Assembly: GCF_000346465.2 (NCBI RefSeq)
Contig: NC_034013.1
Span: forward strand, 17,853,624-17,917,623
Origin: Prunus persica
Taxonomy: Eukaryota > Streptophyta > Magnoliopsida > Rosales > Rosaceae
Reading direction: 5' to 3'
DNA: 64,000 bases
Part shown: in pieces, positions 46,245 through 57,911 of the stretch
Position numbering within the stretch: the stretch's first letter is position 1
Layout: each line of letters starts with the position of its first letter
The notes under the pieces: generated by a model
The model's database searches: none
What the model was told of the DNA's origin: nothing
The model's input: only the letters and a program-made list of their open reading frames with translations
Position numbers and translations under genes: made by a program

Positions 46245-46673
46245 TTAGTTATGAATGGGGGACTTCTTTCTAGCTGGGGTGTAATCCATGACCAGCAAGT
46301 CCAAGTCTTCTCCCCTCTCTTGCCTTGTTTTGGTTTTGGTAGTTTTGGTCTTGGCGGCTTCATCTTCAACAAGACTTGCAACTTTGTCATTAACTCCTCC
46401 TGTTCCTGTACCTATATATATAGGCGTGAGTGACAAGAAGAAGAAAAAGAATGTCATGTTATAAATAATTGAAGGACTTAATTTAAAGAAGTTTTTGACA
46501 ATTAGATATATCATGAACATGATCAACAAGTATAGTATTAATTTGAGAGTTAACCATATATAATGTTTACCATCATCAGCTATGTATACGACGATGAATA
46601 GCAGCAGCAGCAGCAGCATAAATGCAACCAGAGCAGTATTAATGCGCAGCTTGTTATTCATCCCAAAAGCCAT
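46245..46673 (-). CDS. RGF/GOLVEN/CLEL secreted peptide precursor
   Basis: Two exons: 46673-46571 and 46411-46245; 270 nt, 89 aa. The first 34 residues contain a Leu-rich hydrophobic run (VAFMLLLLLLFIVVYIA), fitting a signal peptide. A basic variable region rich in Lys-Thr follows, and the last 13 residues are DYTPARKKSPIHN. The C-terminal Asp-Tyr (sulfation site), Pro at position 10 and final HN are the marks of root meristem growth factor / GOLVEN peptides, which act outside the cell on RGI receptor kinases to control root meristem size and gravitropism (family knowledge). The usual PP before the last residues is SP here. TATA-like sequence lies at about 46735-46748. CLE peptides are excluded by the ending HN without the CLE core. 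Confidence 0.82.
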   Translation of the reverse strand: MAFGMNNKLRINTALVAFMLLLLLLFIVVYIADDGKHYIWLTLKLILYLLIMFMIYLIVKNFFKLSPSIIYNMTFFFFFLSLTPIYIGTGTGGVNDKVASLVEDEAAKTKTTKTKTRQERGEDLDLLVMDYTPARKKSPIHN

Positions 46674-47014
46674 TAATTGCAACTGTGCCGATAGAGGAAA
46701 ACAGTCCACACCTTTTTGCCTCTTCCTCTTATCTCTATATATTTATATGTGTGTGTGTGTGTGTTGATGGCCTGCGCTGCCTGTATATATATGATTCTTG
46801 CCTTGGACAGGTGGGGCAAGTGGATGTTGGAGTAAGTTAGCGTAGGCATAAGCAAAACCAGAAGTTTTGAGCGTATATAACAAATTCATATATAGATATA
46901 TATCAACTCCAGTCTTCAGTCACATCTTGGTACGGAGACACTAGCGAGAAACAGTACGTACTGTTACTATATAGCTATTTTTCTTGAATATAATATGGAT
47001 GCATTCTTCTCTCA

Positions 47015-47051
<37 letters not shown>

Positions 47052-48743
47052 ATGCATGCATGCCTTTAATATATGCAGTACTACTTCCACCACCATGCAC
47101 ACATGCACTGAGAAAGAAGAAGAAGAGCCCTATATAATTTATTTACCATTGGAAAGTCCTGAAGTTGATCCTTCCTACCTTAATGTTTCTGTGTTACGTA
47201 CATATATACGCATATAATTAATATTAGAGGAGGGCGATGAGCCAGCATGCAAGAGCGCCCACACACACATATATATATAGTTGCAATTGATCATCGTCGT
47301 ACCGTACGTACGTTGTTGTATTCCTTACAGTACTGTCAATGAAGATTACATGGAGATGGAGATGGAGATGTTAACATATTACACATAGCCAAGTTATTAA
47401 TTAGCTAAACCAAGACCTTACCTTAATTCCTTCCCGGTCCTGGATATATACGCTTCGGATCCAACAGTAGTATTAATGGAAAAGGTTAATTAGAAGAGAA
47501 TTTAGGGTAAATATAATATAATATTCTTAGTCTCTGAAAGATTGGCACTTGGCACACAATTAATTTGGAAAGCCAGATCATATATCATCATCTCTGTTCC
47601 TTCCTGTACATGCAAATTGCAATGCAGACCATGTCAACCTCAAAACAAACCCAATCATCGTTCACCTCCAAAGCACATGGTCCATCGGGAGCATCACGTG
47701 AAGTTTTTATATATATGCACGAATTTGGCTCGTAAAGTCCCAATTATACACATATATAAATAAACCCATAAAAATTATCACATGGCCAGATATCTGCTAC
47801 CTAGGCTAGCTCTGATCTCCCATGTCTAATCATTTAGTCATAATCTTCATTTTTCAGCTTGTTATATTATATCATATCATATCAGCCAGATATCTGCTAG
47901 CTATATATGCATGTATGTATGTGTGTATATATATTGGGGGTGCATGATACATATCAAACCTTCCAACATGGATGCTGTTTGACTGCAGAAACCCACATGT
48001 CTGTGTTGGTTATTGCCACCGTCTGTTGTAGACAAGATTAGCATCCTATGGCCCACCGTGTAGCGACAGATTCTTTCTGATATATATATATATATACGTG
48101 GAAAGCTCACGACTCATGAATTTGCAACTCTTCAATTCAATCATCAATCATCAGTCATGACCAATTACCATACTAATTAACGACTAGGGCGTGTTATCTC
48201 AACAAATATATGGGCTCAATTGTTGTGCCAGAGCCAGAGATAAATCTGAAGATGGGCTTGGTTTGCACGACATTGGGCTAGCTTTAAGTTTTTTAACAGG
48301 ACAAGGAGAGGAGAGGAGAGGATCACCCAACCCAACCCAACAAAAGATTTAAGATAGCATTGCAATTTGCATGTATCCTGCTGCGCATGCCCAAAAGGAC
48401 TAGGTGTAAGGCAGTCTATTATTCATAGAATCATAGGCCGTCATTAGGGCCATCCAGTATCTCATATACTATTACTAGCCTAATACTACCACCTCATGCA
48501 CGCTGAACAATGACCTTTGGGTTTTTACATTACATATTACTATTACTAGTCTAAGTAACTATTTTTTGGAATTATCACGTTTCGCAAGTCTAGCATAACG
48601 TAATATAAAAGGGCATGCATAATATACAAGTAGCTAGTAAAGTATTCTAGCATACCATAGATTATAGGGTACCAGATTAAGTTAAAATGTGTTATAACTT
48701 GAGGAGAGAGATAAAAAAGGAGGGTCGGGGCATGAAAATTAAT

Positions 48744-49000
48744 TATCTCTTAGGGCATTTCTATTTATTTGCCATGGTAAATGATAAGGGGAAGCAATAG
48801 CTGTTATCATTTACATGAATAGTGCTTGCCCCAGCAATTTTTTTTTTTTTGGTTTTCCACCAAGTCTTGCCTTTGGACTCGCCCGGGCTAGTGGAGCCCA
48901 GCTCTTGCCCTAGCTAGATTTGGGCTTTGGAAACCAGATTGGGGGCCTCTTGCCCGGGCTAGGGCCTCCCGGTTGAGGTGGGCAGCCAATCATATCCAAG
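48744..49000. repeat. MITE-like repeat, copy 2
   Basis: Begins with GGGCATTTCTATTTATTTGCCATGGTAAA in two parts, has TACATGAATAGTGCTTGCC, then a T-run and a GC-rich part where GCCCGGGCTAG occurs twice. The first ~95 bp resembles 19745-19840. Confidence 0.45.
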
Positions 49001-49988
49001 GTTGCTTCATTCAGTTAGTTTTCAGAGAAAATTTGTTAAATCAGCTTATGTGGAAGCAATGTGACATTTCAAGTTGGGGTATATGGTCATTTCGCATATA
49101 CTCACCCATCAGTTGTATTTAGCCCGTCAATTTGCCCCAATTCTTCCCAAAATCAAAACCCTAATTTGAGACCTGCAACAAAGCCACTGGAGAACTCTAA
49201 ATTGGCGTGTGCAATAACCAAATGATGTGAATCCTAAAACCAGTCGGATCTTGTGTTAAAATAAAGATTATGAACAACTTTAGTTTGTTTGTATGATATA
49301 TATTATATATAAAGGAAAATGGTTGAATAATAATTTATTAAAAAGCTTTTGGTGGATCAATTAATGTCTGGGTACGTACGTACATAATCTATGATACCAT
49401 ATATATCACAGGCACAGCAATGAAGGGTCATTTTCGTATGAGTGCATCCACAGTAGTGGAAACATTCTCTTCCTCAAATAAATGTGAGCAAACATTGATA
49501 AAAGAAAGAAGCCCTGATACATCAACAGTGGGGAATTTGGAAGTACTGCTTGAAAAAGTGAGGGATTGACTAGTAAAAAAGGAAACTTATATAAAGACAC
49601 ACAATGCAGACGGATGAATAGGAAGAAATGTACTAGCAAAGTCCCCGCTGTTCGAGAAACCCCTTTGATATGTTACTTTCTTTCATGTATAAAGACAGAA
49701 AAAGAGAGAGAGAGAAAGAGAGAAAGAGAGAAAGAGAGAAAGAGAGAGGGAGAGAGATTTCAAAGGCCAAAAACCCACACCCCAATTACGCATTAGTGTT
49801 TCTGACCGACTGATCATGATGAGAGACTGATCAAATTAATATATGAAATATAAATTATATGCATGCATGAGTCATTCCAGTGGTGAATTCCAAAAATGGG
49901 AGCGTCTCCGTACTCTCTTTGCACTGATCACTTAGTTGTAATATATAATAGAGAGAGAGAGAGAGAGAGTCACAGTACTAGTAGACTA

Positions 49989-49999
49989 GTATATATATA
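49989..49999 (+). promoter_or_regulatory. TATA box of KNATM
   Basis: AGTATATATATAG, about 155 bp before the start codon. Confidence 0.45.
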
Positions 50000-50153
50000 G
50001 TTAATGTGAACAAAAATGGTAAGACTGACTTGTATGATGCATAATTGTTGTTAGTGCAGTCCAGAGAATTTGTATTTGCTTATACTTATAGGTATATATA
50101 GCTAGAGTCGATCTCCTCTCTCCAGGGTACGTTGGAAGATTTGTAATTATAAT

Positions 50154-50299
50154 ATGGAAGGAGCTTTGAGTAGTTCTACTACTTACAAGGAGAAAGAAAA
50201 ACAAGAGAATGTTGAAGATCATGAGATCCTCAAAAACAGAATCTCTACCCATCCCTTATATGGGCTGTTGGTTGAAGCTCACTTGGATTGTTTGAAGGT

Positions 50300-50346
<47 letters not shown>

Positions 50347-51362
50347 ATGTTTGTGTGTTTGTGTGAGTGAGTGTGTGTAAATTGATTTGCAGTGAAGGTT
50401 TTTATAGCTACAATACAAGTTTGGTTAAGGCTTAAATATATGCCTTATTGGGGTATACCTAGTTTGCTTGCACAATCTGTATATGTGCCTTCTATCTGAT
50501 ACAAAATAGGGCATCCATCCTCCTGCTGCCTGCATATATAATTAAGCAGCATATATTCTTATTAATTACTTATTAATTAGATCCGTCGTGGTCTTCTTCT
50601 TCTTCTTCTTCTTTCAAATCTTCATCAGGTCGGTGGAATTAGTGGTGACCTAGACCTAGAGGGAGATGTTAGCAGAGATATGAAGCAGCTTGACAACAAG
50701 TACAAGGCCAGTGAAAATCGACAATCTGACCTCGATCACTTCATGGTAATTAGTTAAAATTGATCCCTCTTCACATATATTAACCTTATCCTTCTCTCTT
50801 GTGTGCTAGCTCCATCATCGTACACATCAAGAGTAGTAGCTAGCTAGTGGTAGTACGTACTCAAGGAAGTTAATTAATACCCCAAATTAATGCACACTAA
50901 GTCTTTTCGGTAACGCATGCAATTAACTGTGTAGATATAAAGACCAAGAAATATGAGCAGGAAGCATATATCTATAATTAAATATATTGCTCTGTGTTTT
51001 TAACAAAAATTATTAATTATTATTACTTGTCTGGGACTGGACTGGACTGGGACTTGGACTTGGACTGGGGTATGTATAATATATTATTGATGCAGGAAGC
51101 ATATTGCTTGGCACTTGGGAAGCTGAAAGAAGCAATGGAGGAACCGCAGCAAACGTCGATGGCCTTCATAAGTAACATGCACCTGCAACTCAAGGAGCTA
51201 ACAGGATCTCATCAACCTGAACCGGCCACCTCACTTTCCGGTCAGTCTGTTGACCATCTAAATTAAACACACCCACACCCACCACATGCATATACAAATA
51301 TAATACTATAGCTAGTTAATTTCTGTTAATCTTTTAATGTCGTAGGTGAAAGCTACAATTGA
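50154..51362 (+). CDS. KNATM: KNATM-type KNOX protein lacking a homeodomain
   Basis: Four exons: 50154-50297, 50629-50745, 51096-51240, 51346-51362; 423 nt, 140 aa. The first part holds the KNOX1 half of the MEINOX domain (LKNRISTHPLYGLLVEAHLD), the second a linker ending SDLDHFM, the third the KNOX2 half (EAYCLALGKLKEAMEEPQQT ... MHLQLKELTG). The 17-bp last exon ends ESYN, with no ELK or homeodomain. This is the KNATM layout; in Arabidopsis KNATM dimerises with BELL proteins and other KNOX factors and modulates leaf polarity and meristem activity (family knowledge). If intron 3 is retained, the protein ends GQSVDHLN instead. A (CT)n tract starts 6 bp into intron 1. Convergent with PYD1. Confidence 0.9.
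50304..50343. repeat. (CT)n microsatellite in KNATM intron 1
   Basis: About 40 bp of CT repeat beginning 6 bases after the intron-1 donor GTCTCT. Confidence 0.95.
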
Positions 51363-51961
51363 TTGTGCCTGCAGTCTGCAGACGAGCGAAAGGCCAGGAG
51401 GATGCAGTGCCTTCATGGAACCTGATGAATTTTTCCAGAATATAATTTTTATATATATGGTATGATATTTGCCTCCAATCCAATCACGTTTGCGATTTGT
51501 GACACACTCCTGCGCAACATGGCATGTAAAATTTGGTCCTTATTTTAATTATGCGTCCATCTCAAGCTGTTTCATTTATTAGTCTGATATTTCCAGGGAA
51601 TCAAACAAATTGAACGAAGCTGGTTTTGTATTCACCAACCAATCTATTTCCAACTCATTATTTTTGCTAACAATAGCACAATCGATTTATTTATAAATAC
51701 GACTGGACTCTGGAGGATAATATAGATTTTTCATGCTTCGTCAGAAACTGAAACCCCCCCCAAAAAAAAAAAGTTAATTAGCTTGATTGGATGGATTGGA
51801 AAGTATGTATCTTAACAAGTTATTACATCAACTGAGATGTTCATACACGCAGTTCATGTCTCCAAATTAAAAGAAATTTGGGCTCAACTCTACACCAGAA
51901 AAGAGATGAACATCCCATATATTTCAATCATATGCCGGCAATGCTTGTATGGTTGTGTAAT
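51363..51961. other. Convergent 3' UTRs of KNATM and PYD1
   Basis: 599 bp between the two stop codons. No homeodomain-coding frame occurs here, which supports the short KNATM form. Nothing else seen. Confidence 0.7.
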
Positions 51962-54453
51962 TTAGTTGGAAACCATGCTTTCAGTCTCTTTGACGAAGCC
52001 GTCTCCTGTCCACTCCTTGTCCGATTGCAAACCTTTCCGGACAGCTTTCCTCTGTTGTATTGCTTCTTGTTGCCTTCGTACTAAATCAGTATGTGTTGTA
52101 AAATATTCAAGGGAAACCCTGCATATTCATTGAAAAGAAAAGACCGACCGAAAATATCAGTATACTCGATTTTTAACCTGATTATAATTCTGTTTAGATG
52201 TAACATTCATTCTAAAAAGAAATTTCTTACCCCCTGAAATCTTCTATAGATGAGAAATTGTGTAGTTTCATAAAATCCTGAAGCTCAGAACAGAGTTTTT
52301 TCACAATACCATATCCATGCATCATGACCCCAGTGCAGACCTGCAACAGCAATCACAGAATTTTATTTCTTCTACAGTCAAGTAGTATTGAGCCTCAAAC
52401 TGTTTAGGCCGGTCCTGCCGCTTATCATGGCATGCTGCCTAACATAACATGTGCAGAATAACCTCAAAATCTGTACATTACTAAGTCAATTATGGAGATA
52501 AACACTATTGGCCACGAAGTCAAATCGTGTGTGTTGAAGGTTGTAGAGTCCATCACTACACATAATTGTTGAGAGTAACACACAAAAACTACAAAAGTTA
52601 GTTTCTCAACATACCTGAACAGTATTTGCTCCAAGCAGAATAAATTCAGCAGCATCACCACCGGACTCAACACCCCCAATACCAGAAAGTGAGTAATCCT
52701 TATCACCAAACTCTGATTTCATCATTTTTGCAATATTCATTACTTTTGCAAGTGCAATAGGATGAACTGCCTTAGAAGAATAGCCTCCAGGAGTTGAGTA
52801 TCTGACAGAAAATTAGGCATGTTTTCCTGAGATAAATGACAAGTCAAACTAAATAATATAATATTTCTAGTTTCAGCATGCATACCCCTCCACACAAGGT
52901 TCAGGCCGTAAGGTAGTTAGATTGATCCCCATTACACTCATGATTGTGTTAATAGCGGCAACCCCCTCACATCCTGAGCTCAGAGCCACTCTAGCGGGCT
53001 ACAAACAAAAGGATAAATGATACGAGGAAGATTATAATAGAATTTACTGTAAATGATAAACATCTTGTAACATACATCTAAAGGAAAAAGAGAAGAAATA
53101 TGTAATAGTAAAGAAATGAAACTGTTGTTAATTTAGACCTGTTCATTTTGAATTTTTCTGAACAAGAACACATCTTTAAGTAATGCAAAAGTGGGAGAAG
53201 TTAAGCTAGCTGACCTGTGTGATGTCAGTGACGTTAGGAGTCATCTTAGCCCAAACAGGAATTGTAGCTTTGGCATTAATCCATCCACAGACTTCTTCCA
53301 AAAGTGCGCAGTCTTGGCCAACTGCAGCACCCATCTTGCGCTCTGGCATACCATGAGGACAGGAGAAATTGATTTCAAAGGCATCCTAAGAAAAAAGATC
53401 AGATGTTAGATGACAATGCTGCAAGCTCCAAGCTCAAAGTATGAAAATTGTAATAGAAACTTAGTTAATTGCTATATCTTACAACTCCAGTTTGCTCGAC
53501 ACGGTCAATAAGTTCCTCCCAGCCAGCTTTGTTATATTCCTCCATAATTGAAGCAATCAGAATCCTGTCTGGATACTCTTGTTTTAATTGCTTGAATTCT
53601 TTCAACATGATTTCAAGAGGTCGATCACTTATCAGTTCTATGTTCTCCCACCCAATAATTTGCCCTTTGGGTGAGCCATTTGCATCTGCTCGTAGCCTAG
53701 CATATCGAGGAGTGACATTTTTTACCTTTGCTGCGTCCAGTGACACCTATCAAAACGTAAGTTAAGATTGAATGCAAAAAGTGCAACCCACATAAAAGAC
53801 AGAAAATGACTCAATATCCAGCAATGGAAATGGTTCAGCTACGGAAATGACCTCAAAATTCGTTTTGAAGAATTAAGGTCTGCAACAAAGTTCAGAAAAT
53901 GGGCTTTCCCCAAAATCAATGAATCTGAAGATGTTCAACATTATTGTCAATTCATTTTAAGTCATTCAGGTAGAATGGCACTAGCTACACAAAATCAAAG
54001 ATATCAAAAGCAGTACCTTTGCTAAACAAATTCTGGATTTTCACATTCTTTCTTCCAAATTTCTCAGTAACCAAACAAACAGATGAATAAGCTACCATCA
54101 ATCAGCAGCACTAGCGCACAATTTTGTAATTCAAACTGACGATCCAAACACAGAAATAAAAGAAGAGCAAGACTTACAGTTTTGGCAATCACAGCACCCC
54201 ACCCTTCATCAAACGCCCTCTTCATGACCGTATAGTTGGTACCGGGTGGACCGGAGCCAATAACAAAGGGATTGGGCATGTGCAAACCATTGACAGTAAC
54301 ACTAAGATCAGGCTCTGCCTTGGCCTCAGACTCAGAGGCAAACACCCTAAACCCAACTCTGCTAGGCCGAGTCAAACCCAACTCAGGACGTGTCCTGGAA
54401 AATTCAGCAACTGGGTTCTTGCCTCTGATCTGAGTAAAACTGAGAGACGCCAT
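51962..54453 (-). CDS. PYD1: Dihydropyrimidine dehydrogenase (NADP+), chloroplastic
   Basis: Seven exons: 54453-54178, 53746-53483, 53385-53215, 52998-52886, 52801-52615, 52340-52231, 52118-51962; 1278 nt, 425 aa, matching Arabidopsis PYD1 in length. First enzyme of uracil and thymine breakdown, reducing the pyrimidine ring with NADPH in the plastid. N-terminal 40-45 residues are Ser/Arg-rich and fit a transit peptide. Catalytic-domain motifs: GLHMPNPFVIGSGPPGTNY, EINFSCPHGMPERKMGAA (with the active-site loop Cys region), PVWAKMTPNVTDI, GGYSSKAVHPIALAKV, GIGGVESGGDAAEFILLGA and VCTGVMMHGYG. The plant form lacks the FeS-flavin arms of the animal enzyme. Each splice join restores the conserved protein; the last one uses GG/GTAAG. 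Confidence 0.96.
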
Positions 54454-57400
54454 GGATCAAGAATTTTCAGCTAACTCTTGTGCAAGTAGTCTCGAGGTGT
54501 GAATAACAAGACCGAGAAGAAGAAGAAGATGATGATGATGAATCCGAGTTAAAAATATTCAGTGGGCTGTATGAGAACGTGGAGTTATAGGAATCGATTG
54601 CGTCTTCTAGCATTTGGTTGAATTTGATGGTGCAAAGTTTGAATATTTTAATCCCCGCAGATTAGATTAGAGGGACTGCATGTTGATGGTGACAGATGGG
54701 ATTGGCAGAAGATAGATTAACTTCATTTTTTACCATTTTCGTTTGTTAACTCAGTCGCCCAATGCTCCCTCACCCTGTGCGGCTGTGCCAAATAAAAGGA
54801 TTCTACAACCAAAATTACCAAATCAATTACATATTAAAAAAATTAAATTAAATCCAAATCTTTATTAACTAAAATAAGGAATTTTTATCATTTTATCCCG
54901 CTACCTCTAAATCCTTTTTTCTTTTCAATTACGTGAAGGCCAAAATTAAATTGCAGTCGGTACTGGACATATTGCATGAGCAGTGACGCGTCAATGCGAC
55001 TGAACGAGTAAGAAACTCACGTGGCTTGCAAAATCTGACGAATTTTATCCTTCTGGGCACTGAGGAGGAGGAGAGCCAACGCCCAACAAGTGTGAATTGA
55101 ATTATAAGAATTTCAAGGCCCAAAAACAAAAGAGTTTCTAAGGCTTCGTAATGCAGCTGGGCTAACTTAATTGCTCCCAAATATAAAAAGGTCCAGTCCA
55201 TGTAATTCATTGAGTCAAGTTCACTATGCCCATTAAAATGAGTTGGATAGTCTCCTTCTTTTTCTTCTATATATATAAAGCAAAAGGCAGAGAATAGTGA
55301 AACATTCAAAATATCAGAAAATGCCTTTGGTTAATACAAACATTAAGAATTAAAATTATTAATTAAATGAGGATAATATGGTAAATTCACAATTTTTCAT
55401 ATTAAAAAAATTAAAATTAAAAGAAAATTCAGATAATAGATCCTATTTTTATGGAACACAACTATCCATTATCTTTTTTAATTCTAAAATAAATTTAAAT
55501 TTAAAAAAAAAAAGCCTCTCGCAGGCGTAGAAGCGCGTACAGAGAGGCTAGTTTTAATTATCGAGGATCTATTCTTTTCTTTTTGAGTTTTTCGCAGCTA
55601 TGGTCTCTGAACTATACCCGTAATTACATTTGGGTCGCTGAACTTAATTATTAGTTGCAGAGGTCACTTAACTGTGTGTTTCGTTGCACCGTTAGTCCTT
55701 ACCGTCAAGTCTTTCTAATAAAAGGGACTAATGGTATAACACAACACCTAATTGAGTGACCTTTATAACTATTTTTTGGAGTTAAGTGACTAAAATATAA
55801 CTCTGAGTAGAGTTGAGGGATCATTGCTACAAATAATCCTAGCTGAAAAGTCACATTTGCCCATCAATAATTGGATAGATCTTGCCACGTCATCATTTTA
55901 AACAGAAAAAACTAACGGACTTGACGGAAGGACTATTGGTGCAACCAAACACATAGTTGAGTGACCTCTGTAACTAATAATTGAGTTCAGCGACCCAAAT
56001 GCAGTTACGGGTATAGTTGAGGGACCATAGCTGCGATAAACCCTTTCTTTTTTTGAGGTTTGCTACTAAACCTTTATGGTTAGGGGACTTACTAACCCGA
56101 AGATAAGGGGCGTATTTTGTGCGACTTCATCTACTAAGGATAAATGTGAACATTTCATACTATGCCTCATTTAAGAAGGTTTCAATCAAACAACCAATCA
56201 CTTTAATGCCTAACTTAATTACAAACTCACGTTATTAGACTCGGCTTATTCTTTTATTTTTTCATTTGTCTAACAAGTAGTCGCTTTTTTCTTTATGAAA
56301 AGATTTTATTTTTCTTATATATTATTTTAATATATAAAAAATGAAGGAAATTCAAACTTAGATATCAGTGAATAAATTTATTATTTTGAACAACTGACAT
56401 CACCACATATGCAATGAATTTTACTTTTTTAGAAAGAAAGTTGAAATGAATAACATTAGTTAAGATATTTAGATGGTGACATGAAACATGATTGATGGCC
56501 CCTCAAGACTAAAGTTGGGGTGTATCGTGAGACAAAGGGCGTTGCGGGTTCATGCACGGGCAACAGGACAAGCTTTGATTTTGACATGTATTTCTCAACT
56601 TTGATCATATTTTTCTATTTTTATTTATAGGATCGAAGCTGTGGCGAAGCAGCACACCCAACTTTCGTGCCATGATGATATAGCATACACTTGCGCCAAA
56701 TTTGTTATCTACCGGATTAGGTTGGCGTGGGCAGCAATCATATAATAATATATTTATATGGACCACCAGATCATCTTCCAGCTGGAAAAAAACAACAAAA
56801 ATCATTGAACGGCTAGGATCGTTTCCCAAAAGAAAAAAGGTTTATAATCTTTATCTGTGATGTCACATGTATCTGCTTAGAGACGCATGAACGGGCCATA
56901 TTCCATTTATTTATTAGCAACTTGGAACTTTGCCACTTGCCAGTGGAGGGCTACCTAGAAACCAACCTCATAAGATATTCATCCAGATTGGATAACAACA
57001 AACAATAATTAAGCACGTTGGTTGGACATTATCATTGTTTAATCTCAATCCTTGTTGTTGGATTTAGGGGTGAATTGTTAGCATCAAGATCTATTTATTT
57101 CTTGCACGCTTTAGCCAAGCTCTTAATTAATTAAGGAAAAATATACAAAAGAAGAAGAATTGGGGGTAACGAAAAGATGGCATATTTTTTTAAAAATTAA
57201 TATATATATATAATTTATGAGAAATGGAATTTGAAGTTGGGATAAAGAGATGAGTCCACAATTTTGATCAATTATGAAGACGGAGATTCGAAGTTGGGAC
57301 AGGAAGACGAGTTCATAGCTCTTGACCAACTGAACTAATCTATATATGCAAAATTGACCAAATTTTAAGTGTTTAGGTTTTTAATTAAACTCTCTCACTG

Positions 57401-57911
57401 CTAATTCCTACTAACTTCCTATATAGATCCAAATTGACTAGTCTAGTCTTGTACACTAGCTAAGCTAGTATGGTTGATCAATTACGTACAACCTCTTTCT
57501 TCCTTTCATAGTCAAATCATACTTGTAATAATCCTCGTGGTCTTTTCCTCGTCAATTTCAACTTCTGAGTATATGCAACAAGTCTGACTTTTCTTTTCTA
57601 GTCACTTGGAAAGTCAGTTAATTAATTTGGCGATGTTTAAGAGCCATAATTAATCAAAGGAATCAGAGTAAATTTGATTTCGATTCTCTTAAATGAAGTT
57701 TAATCAACAGATAAAGATTGTGAGGAATTAATTAACTTGATAAAGAAAGAATCCGAATTCGAATCTGGCCCAGTATATACATACAACTCAGAAACCTACA
57801 ACGGTAACTAGCGTCCAAAAATATTAATGCCAAACCCGGCGACCCGACTCCTAATTACAGGCGGATCCACTCGCACGGATATTCGACACTGGACAATTGA
57901 ACAACCCACCA
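54454..57911. other. Intergenic, 3.5 kb, with long-TIR element
   Basis: Contains the PYD1 promoter, AT-rich DNA, the long-TIR element at 55588-56040, and tRNA-like decayed segments near 57.2-57.35 kb. No gene found. Confidence 0.55.
55588..56040. mobile_element. Long-TIR non-autonomous element (Mutator-like), three related arms
   Basis: The left arm 55588-55710 and right arm 55915-56040 are inverted copies (~125 bp, high identity), with GCAGCTATGGTC at the outside and GTCAAGTC inside. A third, more divergent arm lies at about 55733-55850 in the orientation of the right arm. T-rich sequence ending TTTTGAG precedes the left arm and follows the right arm, a possible ~9-bp target duplication. 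Non-coding. Confidence 0.75.

Larger units (their letters stand above)
46674..50153. other. Intergenic, 3.5 kb, between diverging RGF and KNATM genes
   Basis: AT-rich with (TA)n at 47017-47049, (GA)n at 49697-49757 and 49951-49969, and a GC-rich repeat at 48744-49000. KNATM has a TATA box at 49989-49999. No gene found. Confidence 0.55.

Noticed and set aside
57195..57345. tRNA-like segment with A- and B-box resemblance
   Set aside because: Boxes are too degenerate and no tail or target duplication was seen; could be an old SINE but cannot be supported.
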